64,000 bases of DNA from Gemmataceae bacterium. Its GTDB lineage: Bacteria > Planctomycetota > Planctomycetia > Gemmatales > Gemmataceae. Every line of letters begins with the position of its first letter. Position 1 is the first letter of the stretch. The DNA is taken from positions 1 through 64,000 of the forward strand of contig JAKEET010000084.1 in the NCBI GenBank assembly GCA_022616435.1, given 5' to 3'. The notes beneath the pieces were generated by a model. The model made no database searches and was not told the DNA's origin. It was given only the letters and a program-made list of their open reading frames with translations. Made by a program: the position numbers and the translations under genes. Positions 9,550 through 18,765 of the stretch are shown here, piece after piece.

Positions 9550-10914
9550 TCACGCCTTCCAGACATGGCCTGCGGCGGCGACGCGGGCCGTGGCATTGCG
9601 GGTGTCGATCACGAGTCGCGACTGCCGCACGATCCACTCGAAATCGAAGCCGCTGTGGTCGGTCACGATGACGACCGCATCCTGCTCAGCCAGGTATTCC
9701 GCCGTGAGCGGTTCGCTTTGCAAGCGGATGCTGTGATGCCGCATCGCCGGCAACACCGGCACGTGCGGGTCGTTGTACGACACGACCGCGCCGCGCTTTT
9801 GCAGGAGCTCCATGATCGTGAACGCCGGGGATTCACGCGGGTCGTCGACGTTCTTCTTGTAGGCCACGCCCAGGATGCAGATCTTGCTGCCTTGCAGCGG
9901 CTTGGCGTGATCGTTGAGCGCCTCGGTGACGCGGTTGACGACGTACTGCGGCATCGACGCGTTCACTTCACCCGCGAGCTCGATGAACCGCGTGTGGATG
10001 CCGTAGCGACGCGCCACCCAGGTCAAATAGAACGGGTCGATCGGGATGCAATGCCCGCCCAGGCCAGGACCGGGATAGAAGGCCTGGAAGCCGAACGGCT
10101 TGGTCTTGGCGGCCTCGATCACTTCCCAGATGTCGATGCCCATCGAGTTGAACACGACCTTCAGCTCGTTCACCAGGGCGATGTTCACGGCGCGGTAGGT
10201 GTTCTCCAGGATCTTGCAGGCTTCCGCGGCCCGCGTGCTCGACACCGCCACGACGCCGCTGACCACTGGGCGGTACAGCGCCAGGGCTAGCTCGCGGCTG
10301 GTGCTGTCCCAGCCGCCGACGACTTTCGGAATCGTTCGCGTGGAGTAATTCGCGTTGCCGGGATCTTCGCGTTCGGGGCTGAACGCTAGGAAGAAATCGC
10401 GACCGGCGACCAGGCCGGATTTTTCGAGAATGGGGCGGAGCAGTTCGTCCGTGGTCCCGGGATACGTCGTGCTTTCGAGAACAACCAGTTGGCCTTGTCG
10501 GATGAACTGGCGGATGGTTTCCCCCGTGCCGACGATGTAGGAAAGATCGGGCTCACGCTCGGCGGTCAACGGCGTCGGCACGCAGAGTATGATGGCGTCG
10601 GCAGCGGCGAAACAGCGCGGATCGGTGGTGGCGCGGAACTTGCCGCTGCTCACCAGATCGGCGACGCGGGTCGAGGCGATGTGCTTGATGTAGCTCTGGC
10701 CGGCGCTGAGCTTTTCCACTTTGACCGAATCGATGTCAAAACCGACGACATCGTAGCCGGCGCTGGCGAACGTCTCCGCCAGCGGCAGGCCGACATAGCC
10801 AAGGCCGACGATGGCCACGGTTGCCGTGCGCGCATGGATGCGGGCCATGAGCTGGGCCGCCAGCTCGGCCGTGGTTTGAGCTTGCTCCTGGACCAACGTG
10901 CTGTCAACGCTCAT
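9550..10914 (-). CDS. wbpA: UDP-N-acetylglucosamine 6-dehydrogenase (WbpA-like)
   Basis: About 454 residues, the usual size. It makes UDP-GlcNAcA by two NAD-dependent oxidations at C6. The Rossmann motif VAIVGLGYVGLPLAE lies near residues 34-48, the substrate loop is SPEREDPGN, and the catalytic cysteine is Cys289 in GGHCIPIDP. The C-terminal UDP-binding domain contains ILGVAYKKNVDDPRESP. The pattern is that of WbpA/WecC-type enzymes acting on N-acetylated UDP-hexosamines rather than of UDP-glucose dehydrogenases. The ATG at 10914 has GGGGAG about 7 bases upstream. In Pseudomonas, WbpA starts the WbpA-B-E-D route to UDP-GlcNAc3NAcA; the other three enzymes are encoded here about 41 kb away at 51.2-54.1 kb. 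The symbol is given by similarity. Confidence 0.88.
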   Translation of the reverse strand: MSVDSTLVQEQAQTTAELAAQLMARIHARTATVAIVGLGYVGLPLAETFASAGYDVVGFDIDSVKVEKLSAGQSYIKHIASTRVADLVSSGKFRATTDPRCFAAADAIILCVPTPLTAEREPDLSYIVGTGETIRQFIRQGQLVVLESTTYPGTTDELLRPILEKSGLVAGRDFFLAFSPEREDPGNANYSTRTIPKVVGGWDSTSRELALALYRPVVSGVVAVSSTRAAEACKILENTYRAVNIALVNELKVVFNSMGIDIWEVIEAAKTKPFGFQAFYPGPGLGGHCIPIDPFYLTWVARRYGIHTRFIELAGEVNASMPQYVVNRVTEALNDHAKPLQGSKICILGVAYKKNVDDPRESPAFTIMELLQKRGAVVSYNDPHVPVLPAMRHHSIRLQSEPLTAEYLAEQDAVVIVTDHSGFDFEWIVRQSRLVIDTRNATARVAAAGHVWKA

Positions 10915-10947
10915 CAAGATCTCCCCATCAAGAAATCCGGCTGCCGG

Positions 10948-12108
10948 TCACGCGGCGAGCGTGCGGCCGAGCAGCCGGTCGTACAGGTCGCTGAGGCGCT
11001 CGATGCGCCGTTCGAAGTCGTAGGAGGTTGTCACGGTGTGCCGGCCGTTCCGCTCCAGCCGGGTTCGCAGCTCGCGATCCTGGATCAATTCCCGCAGAGC
11101 GAGGACCAACGCGTCGAGATTGCCCGGCTCGATGAGCAGGCCATTGTCGCGGTCGCGGATGAGCCGCGGCACGCCGGCGATGCGCGTCGCCACCACAGGT
11201 ACGTCCATCGCCATGGCTTCGAGCACGACGTTCGGCAGTCCTTCTCGCAGGCTGCTCAGAGCGTACATATCCATCGCCTCGTAGGCTGCTTTGGGATTCG
11301 ATTGATAGCCAAGGAGGCGGACGCGATCGCCGCAGCCGAGCTCCGCGATCAAGTCTTGCAGCATGGCGCGCCGATCGCCGTCGCCGACGATGATCAATTC
11401 GATGTCGAAGCCAAGTTGCCGCAGCTGCGCGGTGGCCCGGATGAGAAGGTCGAACGCCTTCTCCGCGGACAGCCGGCCCACGGCGCCGATCACGAAGCGC
11501 TCCGGCGCGATGCCGAGACGTTGCTTGGCGTCGGCGCGCGATTGCGAGCGCGAATACTCCTGGAGGTTGATGGCGTTGGGCACGTGGATGCAACGGCGGC
11601 GAGGCACGCCGGCGGCGAGGCACTGGTCGTACAGGTCTTCCGAGACGCAGATCACCTTTTCATAACGCGGCAAACACATCCGATCGATCCGGTAGTACCA
11701 GTTCACCCGCTGTTCCTGGACGCCCCAGCCGTGCACCGTCGTCACCAGGCGCATCGGCCAGGCGCGGCGGAGCACGAGGCCCAGGGCGTTGCTCTTGTAG
11801 TCATGGCCGTGCCAGATATCGACGCGTTCGCGGCGGCAGATGTCCAGCAGCGCCAGGGCCACGCGCCAGTCCCACGGTCCGCGATCGGGGATCGACAAGA
11901 TCGGCGCCTGCCACCGTTCCGCCTTGAGCTTCAGTTGCTCGAACCCCGGATCGGCGGGGGGGTGCATGTAGCCGCACAGCATGCGGTACCCCGCCTTGGC
12001 GAAGAACCGCGGCGAATTCAGGATGGTCTTGTCCGGTCCGCCGCCCGAGCCGCACACCACGCGCGTGTCGAGGACCACCGGCATTCGCTTGGGGCTGACC
12101 GCACGCAT
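10948..12108 (-). CDS. GT4-type glycosyltransferase
   Basis: About 386 residues, GT-B fold. The acceptor-side domain contains DIWHGHDYKSNALGL and a TTVHGWG stretch. The donor-side domain has FVIGAVGRLSAEKAFDLLI and the E-x7-E signature in SSLREGLPNVVLEAMA, typical of GT4 retaining transferases using nucleotide sugars. It is cytoplasmic or membrane-peripheral, adding one sugar of the repeat unit. Its ATG overlaps the stop of the preceding gene by ATGA (12106-12110), so translation is probably coupled. The linkage and donor cannot be predicted. Confidence 0.88.
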   Translation of the reverse strand: MRAVSPKRMPVVLDTRVVCGSGGGPDKTILNSPRFFAKAGYRMLCGYMHPPADPGFEQLKLKAERWQAPILSIPDRGPWDWRVALALLDICRRERVDIWHGHDYKSNALGLVLRRAWPMRLVTTVHGWGVQEQRVNWYYRIDRMCLPRYEKVICVSEDLYDQCLAAGVPRRRCIHVPNAINLQEYSRSQSRADAKQRLGIAPERFVIGAVGRLSAEKAFDLLIRATAQLRQLGFDIELIIVGDGDRRAMLQDLIAELGCGDRVRLLGYQSNPKAAYEAMDMYALSSLREGLPNVVLEAMAMDVPVVATRIAGVPRLIRDRDNGLLIEPGNLDALVLALRELIQDRELRTRLERNGRHTVTTSYDFERRIERLSDLYDRLLGRTLAA

Positions 12109-13394
12109 CAGTCGGCCCTCCCGGTGCGAACGTTGTCAAGGAGCCGATGCAGATGGTTGCAGGCGCCATGGCCGATGGACCGCCAGTCGTATCGATCCTT
12201 GACGAAGGTGTGAGCCTGCCGCGCCAGCTGATTCGCGCGATCCGGATCGCCGAGGACCGCCACGACGCCGTCCGCGAATTCGTTCCGGCCGGCGATCAGC
12301 AGTTGTTCGTCGTGCTGCACCTGCAATCCCTCGCATCCCACCGGCGTGCTGACCACCGGCAGACCGGCGGCAAACGCTTCGAGGATCTTGAGCCGGGTGC
12401 CGCCGCCGGATTCCAGCGGCACCGCGAGCAAATGCGCCTCGGCCAGGTGGGGCACGACATCGGGAACGGTGCCGGTCACCTCGACGCCCGGCTGGTCTGC
12501 CAATCGGCGAACTTCTTCCGGGGGATCGCGGCCCACGATCCGCAGCCGCGCGTCTTGCAACCGCGCCCGGACTTTGGGCAACACTTCTTCGGCCAGGAAA
12601 CAGGCGGCACGAGCGTTGGGCGCCCACGACATGGCGCCGATATACACAATGACCGGCGGTCCGGTCCGCTCGCCGCGGGGCAGATGTTCGTATCGCTGGC
12701 AATCAACGCCGTTGGGTACGGTGTGAACCTGTCGGCCGCCGAGTTCGCGAAAATACTTGGCCTCCTCGTCCGACACGGCAAACACGCCATCAGCCTTCTT
12801 CATGGCCGCCGCTTCCATCTGCTTCAACAATCGTGCCTCGCGCCGCAAGTAATACCGCGCCAACGCGCGGCGTTCCTCGGCGGTCCGCTCGACCAGCAGC
12901 GAGTACACGTTGTGCAGGTCGATGACGATCGGCACGGACGATTGCTCGTCGCAAAACAGCGCCGAGTCGAGATGGTCCAGGTACAGCAAGTCCGGAGTGT
13001 GATTCTGCAGTTCCTTCTCGAAGACTTGCCGAATCTCCGGTCGATTGTGGCGGCGATAGACGACGTATGGCTCCCCGACCACAAGCGCCGACGCGGCACG
13101 CAGGATCTCACGCCATCGGGATCGCTCGCTCACCCAGGCCGGACACACTTGGATCCCGTGCTCTTCCAGCGCGGCCACGGCATCAGTTTGCACTGCGGTT
13201 GCCGTCGTGACCAAGCGAACGCTGAACTCGGTTGCCAGCGCGCGCAACAGGTGAAAGCTCCGCAAGTGGCCGCCGGAATTCAGAGGCCACGGAATCTGGC
13301 TGGTCACGGCCAGGATCGAACGCCGCACTTTGCGCGACGACATGGCGCTGTCGTCGATCGAGGCGGGGCTGTGTTGGTAACAAACCGCTTCCAT
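12108..13394 (-). CDS. glycosyltransferase, TIGR03087-like (exosortase-associated)
   Basis: About 428 residues, GT-B fold. The N-terminal motif SQIPWPLNSGGHLRSFHLLR and the pair DLHNVYS / YYLRREARLLKQME resemble the PEP-CTERM/XrtA-associated sugar transferase family TIGR03087. The donor-side domain has IGAMSWAPNARAACFLAEEV and ESGGGTRLKILEAFAAGLPVV. Members of this family sit in exopolysaccharide loci of exosortase-bearing bacteria, which agrees with the PEP-CTERM gene at the right edge of the window. The ATG at 13394 is used. It lies 12 bases after the stop of the selenoprotein candidate and overlaps the next GT4 gene by ATGA. Confidence 0.82.
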   Translation of the reverse strand: MEAVCYQHSPASIDDSAMSSRKVRRSILAVTSQIPWPLNSGGHLRSFHLLRALATEFSVRLVTTATAVQTDAVAALEEHGIQVCPAWVSERSRWREILRAASALVVGEPYVVYRRHNRPEIRQVFEKELQNHTPDLLYLDHLDSALFCDEQSSVPIVIDLHNVYSLLVERTAEERRALARYYLRREARLLKQMEAAAMKKADGVFAVSDEEAKYFRELGGRQVHTVPNGVDCQRYEHLPRGERTGPPVIVYIGAMSWAPNARAACFLAEEVLPKVRARLQDARLRIVGRDPPEEVRRLADQPGVEVTGTVPDVVPHLAEAHLLAVPLESGGGTRLKILEAFAAGLPVVSTPVGCEGLQVQHDEQLLIAGRNEFADGVVAVLGDPDRANQLARQAHTFVKDRYDWRSIGHGACNHLHRLLDNVRTGRAD

Positions 13395-13406
13395 GAATCA
13401 GGTCTC

Positions 13407-14864
13407 TCAGTTGCCGAGGTAGTCGCGTTGTCCGTAGTCGTCGTACCAGATTCGGAATGGCGTCCGGATGTCGAGCGGCACGTTCGGCCGAGCCAATTGG
13501 AAGGCGATTCCGAGATACATCGGCCTGCCCGACGCCGTGTCCTTGTGGCATGGAGTCGCGCTCAAGGCCACAACGTCGAATCGGTTGAACTTATTGCTCG
13601 CCCGGTCATAGCCGGCGGCGCCGGCCAGTGTGAATTCCGTGGGGGCGTCTTTCGCACCCAGCTTGGCCCAGCCGTCAATCTTCATGCTCACATCGGCGGG
13701 GGTGACCTCTGTCACCGTCATCTGGATCGAGCCGCCCTGCACCTGCTTTGGCTGCCAGAAGCCAGGCAAGCAGCACGCGCCGTCCACCAGGTGGAACCGG
13801 AAGATGCGCTGGCGAATCGCGGCAGGCACTTGATGAACGTCGCCGACCTTCGGATCGGCGAGCACGAGCGATTTCCAGTCGTCCGCGGTCAGCCAAAGGC
13901 CGTCGCGATTCGGCTCGGCCTTGATGACCGTCTTCGAGATGCCGAGGCTGAGCTTGTCCGGCGCGACAAACTGGCCCTGGGAGTTTCGATCGAGCGCCCG
14001 CATGAAGGTCCGCACGAACATGCCGTCGGCCGGCGGCTGGGGGTCCCGAACCTGCGGCACGCGCGCCCCGCGATCTTCGATGGACGCCACCCCAGGTTGA
14101 CGGTCCGACATTGGAAGCTTGGACCAGTTGGCCAGCCAGCCGTTGAGATTCCGATCCTGATGCCCGGCCACGAGCTTTCCGCCGGCGGTGCACAGGAACA
14201 TGTTGTTGCCAAAATAGGCGCCCTGCGCGGCAAGGTTGTCCAGGAAGGCCATGTCCCCCGGGTAACTCGACTTGATCAGGTGGTTGCGCGCGAAGGGAAT
14301 GCAAGTCTTCATGATGGTTGCACAGACATCCCGGTTGAAGAAGAGCGCACGGCTCTCCATGTCGCCGCTTCAGGTACAGCCAATCGGGTCGGCCATGGCC
14401 GACCAGACGAAGATCGGCTTGCCCTCGGCGGCCGCTTTCTTGCGCGCTTCCCAGAGATCGGTGATCCACGGTATCTCGGCCCAAAGCGCTTCGCCGGGGC
14501 GGGGCCGAATCACTTCGTGCAGTCCCAGCAACTCATCGGCGGTATAGACGCTCGGCGAACGAACGGCGGCGACTGCCGGCGTCACCGCCGGGCTTGGTCC
14601 CTCGACGGCTTTCGGATTGAGCGCCATCGGCGCCGCGGCTTGCGGCACCGGCTCGATGGCAACCGACGGCGCCGCTTTGTCATCGGCCGACTCCCTTTCC
14701 AGCGCTTCGATCGCGGCGGCAAGTCCTGTGCGTTCCGGTTGCTTCACCTTCTTGGGCGCCTCAACCACCGCCGGCTCGGACGGCGTGGTCCGGCTACAAC
14801 CGGCGCCGCCGATCGACACAGCCAGGCAACACGCAGCGACGATCGGCCGAATCGCTTTTTGCAT
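13407..14864 (-). CDS. thioredoxin-like lipoprotein with in-frame TGA, predicted selenoprotein
   Basis: Read through one in-frame TGA (14370-14372), the frame gives 485 residues with selenocysteine at position 165. The upstream half has a lipoprotein signal (SIGGAGC lipobox, Cys near residue 23), a linker, then WITDLWEARKKAAAEGKPIF, typical of thioredoxin-fold precursors. The sequence around the TGA reads DPIGCT-U-SGDMESR. The downstream half continues the same fold (FLCTAGGKLVAG) and has neither its own signal nor a ribosome site. The TGA keeps the frame exactly, and a SECIS-like hairpin follows it (separate entry). A redox role in the periplasm is inferred. Alternatives are a pseudogene or a sequencing error, which would give a 164-residue fragment. 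It sits between the PcRGLX-like and TIGR03087-like genes of the operon. The ATG at 14864 has GAGAGGA upstream. Confidence 0.72.
14340..14372 (-). promoter_or_regulatory. in-frame UGA followed by bacterial SECIS-like hairpin
   Basis: The UGA is at 14372-14370. Starting 12 bases downstream, GGAGAGC (14358-14352) pairs with GCUCUUC (14346-14340), seven pairs including one G-U, closing a 5-base loop CGUGC. The loop G-U lies 20-21 bases after the UGA, inside the 16-37 base range known for bacterial SECIS elements, which need a small apical loop with an early G. Confidence 0.6.
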
Positions 14865-14905
14865 CTCGATACATCCTCTCTTGCGGTGTGGACGGCGACC
14901 CACTT

Positions 14906-17512
14906 CTATCGCAGGCGCGGCCAGCGCCGCGGATTCAACATTCGAACCAGCGCCACGGCGATTCCCTTCGGATTTCTGATCATGGCCATGACCCGGCTTC
15001 GCTGGGACCAGAACCTTGACGGACTGCCGGGGTCGGTCAGCGCCGGCCCATCCGGGAGTCGCGGCAGGTCGAGTTGCCGAAAGTACGAATCCTTGACGCT
15101 CTCCGTGAACGCGATCGCCAAGGCCCGGGTCGTTGCTGCCTTCGGGAACCGATCCAGATCGCGCCACGCCTGATCCATCAGCTCGTCGACCTTCACGAGC
15201 AACTTGCCGCGCAACGGCTCGTCGCACCACTGGCTCGCCAACCGAAGCACATTCGCCTTGCGGAAATCCTGCGCGGCCCATGTTTCGGTCGGGAATTCGA
15301 GCTTCTCGGGATGGGTGAAGTAGGTTGCTTCGTGATCCGCCATCCATGCGGCATAGTGCAGCAGGCTCGCTCGGGCGTAGGCGTACATCTGATCGAGCTG
15401 ACCGGCTTGTGCCTTCATGGCGAGAAAACGCGCCAACGCTGTCAAGAACACGGTGTAGGACCAGCGCAGCTCCGAATTCAGCAAATCTCGCTTGGCAATG
15501 TCGTCGTGCGGATGAATGGCCCGCCGAATCAGCTCGTCCGCCTTGCACAGGTACGTGTCATCGTGCGCGATCAACCAGCCATCCACCAGGGCGTTGATCG
15601 AATTGCCGCAGCCGCGGCCCGGTCCATGATAGTCTCGCTCCGCGGTGGAGCTGGCAATGCCCGTCGCCCCATCATCGACCAGCCCAAAGATCGTCCGCCG
15701 GCCATCGTCCATTCCGACAACCCAATCGGCGAGGCTAAGCACGGCGTCGCGAGCCGCCGGATTTCCCGTGAGATAATAGTGGTGAAGCAGACCGTTCGTG
15801 TAATTGTGCTCGTTGCACGGACCGCCGCCGTATGACTTGCCCGGCGCCTGGTTGACGCGCGAATAGGCGCGGTGACTCGCCGTGGCCGCGTCGCGATAGT
15901 GATCCGTATGCCAAAACAAGCCGCCGTTGTACGCGGCCTTGTCCCGATCGGTGTGATAGATGTCGATGTCGATGACGTGCCGCGCCAACGCGTCGTGCAA
16001 TTCCAGCCAGCGAGCATCGGCAGTCCGGTAGAACTGCAGCAACGTGCCGTAGATCACGTCGTACTGATTGTTGTAATGCGAGATGACCGGCGCCGGCCCT
16101 TGATAGTACGCGGCCTCGTGGTCGGCGTACATGTCGCCGTAGTTTCGCCAGCCGTATTCGTCGATGACTTCGCGCTTGGCGAAGAAACTGTTGGGGCCTT
16201 CAATGGCGCCCGACATCAACTTCTGAAACCGATCATCCGGATCGTCCGACGCCGGCAACAAGTACGGAATGGCTTCGGAGGCGGCGTACCATTCCGGCGT
16301 CGCCTGGACGCACGCCGGTTCATGGACCCAATCGAGTCCCGGACCGCCCGGCGCTTCAAACTGAAGCCAGACGACATGCGTCTTTTGTTCGCCTCCTTGC
16401 AGCTCGAACAGGTCGGCGAACTGCTTGGGAAACAGCCGCACGCGAACGGCGTGCCCGGCTGCTTCCAAGGCCTTGGGGAAATTCTGCCAGAACTCGGGGA
16501 CGGCCACATCCACAGCGACTGCGGCGTTCTCGATTCGCAGCGTCGGATTGGCTCGCAACCCGTGATGTTCCCCGTCGCCGCAGCGCGCCCGATATCCGCG
16601 AAACGTGCATGGCGTCTGGCCGGCGCGGTTCACATGGTTCCGGCTTTGCCAGTTCTCGCCGCCGCTCGAATCCTGATAGATCTCGACGGGCCCCGCCGCG
16701 TTCGCGTGGACAGGCCCCTTCGGCTCGGCGCACCAGCTCACGCGCGGCCGGTCTGTGCCGCGCAATGTCAGGTCCATCGACAGATCGCGAAACAGCATCG
16801 AACCGGGATCGCCCAGATCCCACAGGCCGCCGCGATGCCGCGCGCGTTGCGGATTGTGCAGCGTCAAGGCGCAGCGCACCAGGCCAGTGCCGGCGTAAAA
16901 GCTGAGCCGAGAAGCGAACCGGGCCGGCACGCCGCCCTGGAATACCCCCTTCAGGCAGATCGTCGCCCGCACCGGCCCCCGCGCCTCGACCGTGCAGCTT
17001 TCGACGATGCCCGTTTCCTCGCGCTCCTCCGGGTCCGTCAGCAGCACGCGGCTCTGCACCGAGTCCAGCGCCTCGTGGCCGTTGGTCTTCACCTGCTTGA
17101 TCGGAAAGAGGCTCTTCGGATCCACTTCAAACGCGGCCACGCCCGTGTCGATCATGATCCGGCCGGGCAGCTCGTGGACTCTCACGCCGCGCGCCGCAAT
17201 ACCGTTGGAATCGGGTTGGACGCGCTGGAGCGTCAACGTCGGTCCCGGTTGCGCCGGCAGCACGAAATCCAAAAGCAGCCATTGCACGCTGCCGTCCGAC
17301 CAGCGGGCCAGCGGGGCGTATTGAACGGGGATTTGCTGTTCCTCGCCGTCGGTCAACGCAACCGCACCGGCCGCCGGCAAGGCGCCCTTCGCGAAGGGAA
17401 TGCCGACGGTCACCGGCTGCGGCGCATTCGTGGCGCCGGGCCGAGCGACCACCAGCGCGCACTCCAGGCGCTCGCTCGTTTGCCGACAGGGGTTTGCTAC
17501 AGTCGTCGCCAT
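14906..17512 (-). CDS. PcRGLX/YetA-like protein (exo-rhamnogalacturonan lyase family)
   Basis: About 868 residues. The N-terminal region (VGIPFAKGALP, then VQYAPLARWSDGSVQWLLLD) and the beta-sandwich part (RLSFYAGTGLVRCALTLHNP) match the PcRGLX/YetA layout of a RIFT barrel, a central domain and an alpha/alpha toroid (HYNNQYDVIYGTLLQFYRT). Known members act on rhamnogalacturonan-type chains (PL26). No signal peptide is visible, so a cytoplasmic location is predicted, which is odd for a polysaccharide lyase. It might instead trim or modify the nascent polymer or act on imported chains. Catalytic residues were not assigned. The ATG at 17512 is used because the TTG further upstream overlaps the preceding stop. 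It lies 17 bases after the GT4 gene. Confidence 0.6.
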   Translation of the reverse strand: MATTVANPCRQTSERLECALVVARPGATNAPQPVTVGIPFAKGALPAAGAVALTDGEEQQIPVQYAPLARWSDGSVQWLLLDFVLPAQPGPTLTLQRVQPDSNGIAARGVRVHELPGRIMIDTGVAAFEVDPKSLFPIKQVKTNGHEALDSVQSRVLLTDPEEREETGIVESCTVEARGPVRATICLKGVFQGGVPARFASRLSFYAGTGLVRCALTLHNPQRARHRGGLWDLGDPGSMLFRDLSMDLTLRGTDRPRVSWCAEPKGPVHANAAGPVEIYQDSSGGENWQSRNHVNRAGQTPCTFRGYRARCGDGEHHGLRANPTLRIENAAVAVDVAVPEFWQNFPKALEAAGHAVRVRLFPKQFADLFELQGGEQKTHVVWLQFEAPGGPGLDWVHEPACVQATPEWYAASEAIPYLLPASDDPDDRFQKLMSGAIEGPNSFFAKREVIDEYGWRNYGDMYADHEAAYYQGPAPVISHYNNQYDVIYGTLLQFYRTADARWLELHDALARHVIDIDIYHTDRDKAAYNGGLFWHTDHYRDAATASHRAYSRVNQAPGKSYGGGPCNEHNYTNGLLHHYYLTGNPAARDAVLSLADWVVGMDDGRRTIFGLVDDGATGIASSTAERDYHGPGRGCGNSINALVDGWLIAHDDTYLCKADELIRRAIHPHDDIAKRDLLNSELRWSYTVFLTALARFLAMKAQAGQLDQMYAYARASLLHYAAWMADHEATYFTHPEKLEFPTETWAAQDFRKANVLRLASQWCDEPLRGKLLVKVDELMDQAWRDLDRFPKAATTRALAIAFTESVKDSYFRQLDLPRLPDGPALTDPGSPSRFWSQRSRVMAMIRNPKGIAVALVRMLNPRRWPRLR

Positions 17513-17529
17513 GAAGGGCACCTGACAGT

Positions 17530-18765
17530 TCAACGACTCAACACAGGCGCGCTCTGGTCATGCGCGCCCTGGTATTGCGGTGCAGGCCGGATCGGCTCGC
17601 CCGACGGCACGGCCAGCTTGAACAACTCTTCCGCTTCGCTGCTGCGCACGGACCAATCGAAGCGACCCGCCACATGGGCGCGGGCGGCGCGGCTCATGCG
17701 CTCGCGCAAGCCAGAGTCCCGGAGCCAGTCGCCGACGAGAGCGGCCAGCTCGTCCGGGCCGTCGCAGTTGACCACGCGGCCCGTTTCCGGGATGTGCATC
17801 GTCTCGGCCGTGCCACCGGACGCGCCTGCGATCACCGGCTTGCCGCACGCTTGTGCTTCCAGGAGCACCATGCCGAAGCCTTCGATGTCTTGCCCCACCG
17901 CCCGGTTGGGAAGGGCGAACAGATCGCATTGCTGATAGCAGGCGAGCAATTCCGAGTCGCGAACTTCCCCCAGGAACTGCACCTGAAGCGTCACGCCCAA
18001 TTCGCGCGCCAGTTGCTCGAGGGCTTGCCGCTCTTCGCCGTCGCCCGCGATGGCGTACAGGACGTTCGGGACCGCCTGCCGGATCGCCGGCAGCGCCCGG
18101 ATCATCATGTCCTGACCTTTGCGCTTCTGGAGCCGGCCGACGGTGAGCACCACGGCGCGATTGCCCCAGCCGAGTCTCTCGCGCTGCTCGACGCTCGGCG
18201 GCGCCGGCGTGAAGAACTGCACGTCAACCCCCGGATGCAGCGTGCGCACGCGTTCGGCCGGCATCTGCCATTCGTCGAGGAGAATTCGCCGCGTGTTGTC
18301 GCTGTTGGCGATGAGCAGACTGGCGTTCTTCAAGACGCGGCCGACGAGGAATGCGTGCTCGCGGCTGTCCTTCGCCGTGGTGACGTCCTCGCCGTGGATG
18401 TAACACAGGTACGGAACGCGCTGCCGGCACTTCAAGGCGAGACACATCACGCCTTCGGGCAGACAGCGCCCGCAATGGATCAATTGAATCTGTTCGGCTC
18501 TCACGACGCGTTTGATCGCCCGGACCGTGCGCCAGTAGCCGGCCAGCCCCTGGAAACTCCGCAACCCCCACTGCTTCATGCGCAGGTCGAGCCGGTGAAT
18601 GCGCAGGTCGTGACTTGCGTCGAATTCGGCTTGCTGCGGATGCGCGCCGGCCGCGATGACGTAGTCGCGCGACAGCCGCCGGTAGACTTCCCAGAACCAG
18701 CGGCCGCTGCCGCCGGTCTGAGGAGGGAACACTTCGCTAAGGAGTAGGTGACTCATTGGTGTCAT
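17530..18765 (-). CDS. GT4-type glycosyltransferase
   Basis: About 411 residues, GT-B fold. The N-terminus has the classical LLLSEVFPPQTGGSGRWFWE glycine loop. The middle has YLCYIHGEDV. The donor domain has VVLTVGRLQKRKGQDMMIRA, IAGDGEERQAL and the E-x7-E signature in IEGFGMVLLEAQACGKPVI. It probably transfers a hexose from a nucleotide sugar during repeat-unit assembly. The ATG at 18765 overlaps the stop of the sulfotransferase by ATGA; another ATG at 18756 is possible. The donor is unknown. Confidence 0.88.
   Translation of the reverse strand: MTPMSHLLLSEVFPPQTGGSGRWFWEVYRRLSRDYVIAAGAHPQQAEFDASHDLRIHRLDLRMKQWGLRSFQGLAGYWRTVRAIKRVVRAEQIQLIHCGRCLPEGVMCLALKCRQRVPYLCYIHGEDVTTAKDSREHAFLVGRVLKNASLLIANSDNTRRILLDEWQMPAERVRTLHPGVDVQFFTPAPPSVEQRERLGWGNRAVVLTVGRLQKRKGQDMMIRALPAIRQAVPNVLYAIAGDGEERQALEQLARELGVTLQVQFLGEVRDSELLACYQQCDLFALPNRAVGQDIEGFGMVLLEAQACGKPVIAGASGGTAETMHIPETGRVVNCDGPDELAALVGDWLRDSGLRERMSRAARAHVAGRFDWSVRSSEAEELFKLAVPSGEPIRPAPQYQGAHDQSAPVLSR

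Noticed and set aside
14370-14372. Reading the TGA as a real stop giving two separate genes
   Set aside because: The second part would lack a start site and signal, and the two parts join in frame into one thioredoxin-like fold; kept as the alternative in the feature entry.
12147-15173. 1008-residue plus-strand frame across glycosyltransferase genes
   Set aside because: It runs over three real minus-strand genes, has no family motif and an Arg/His-rich shadow composition.
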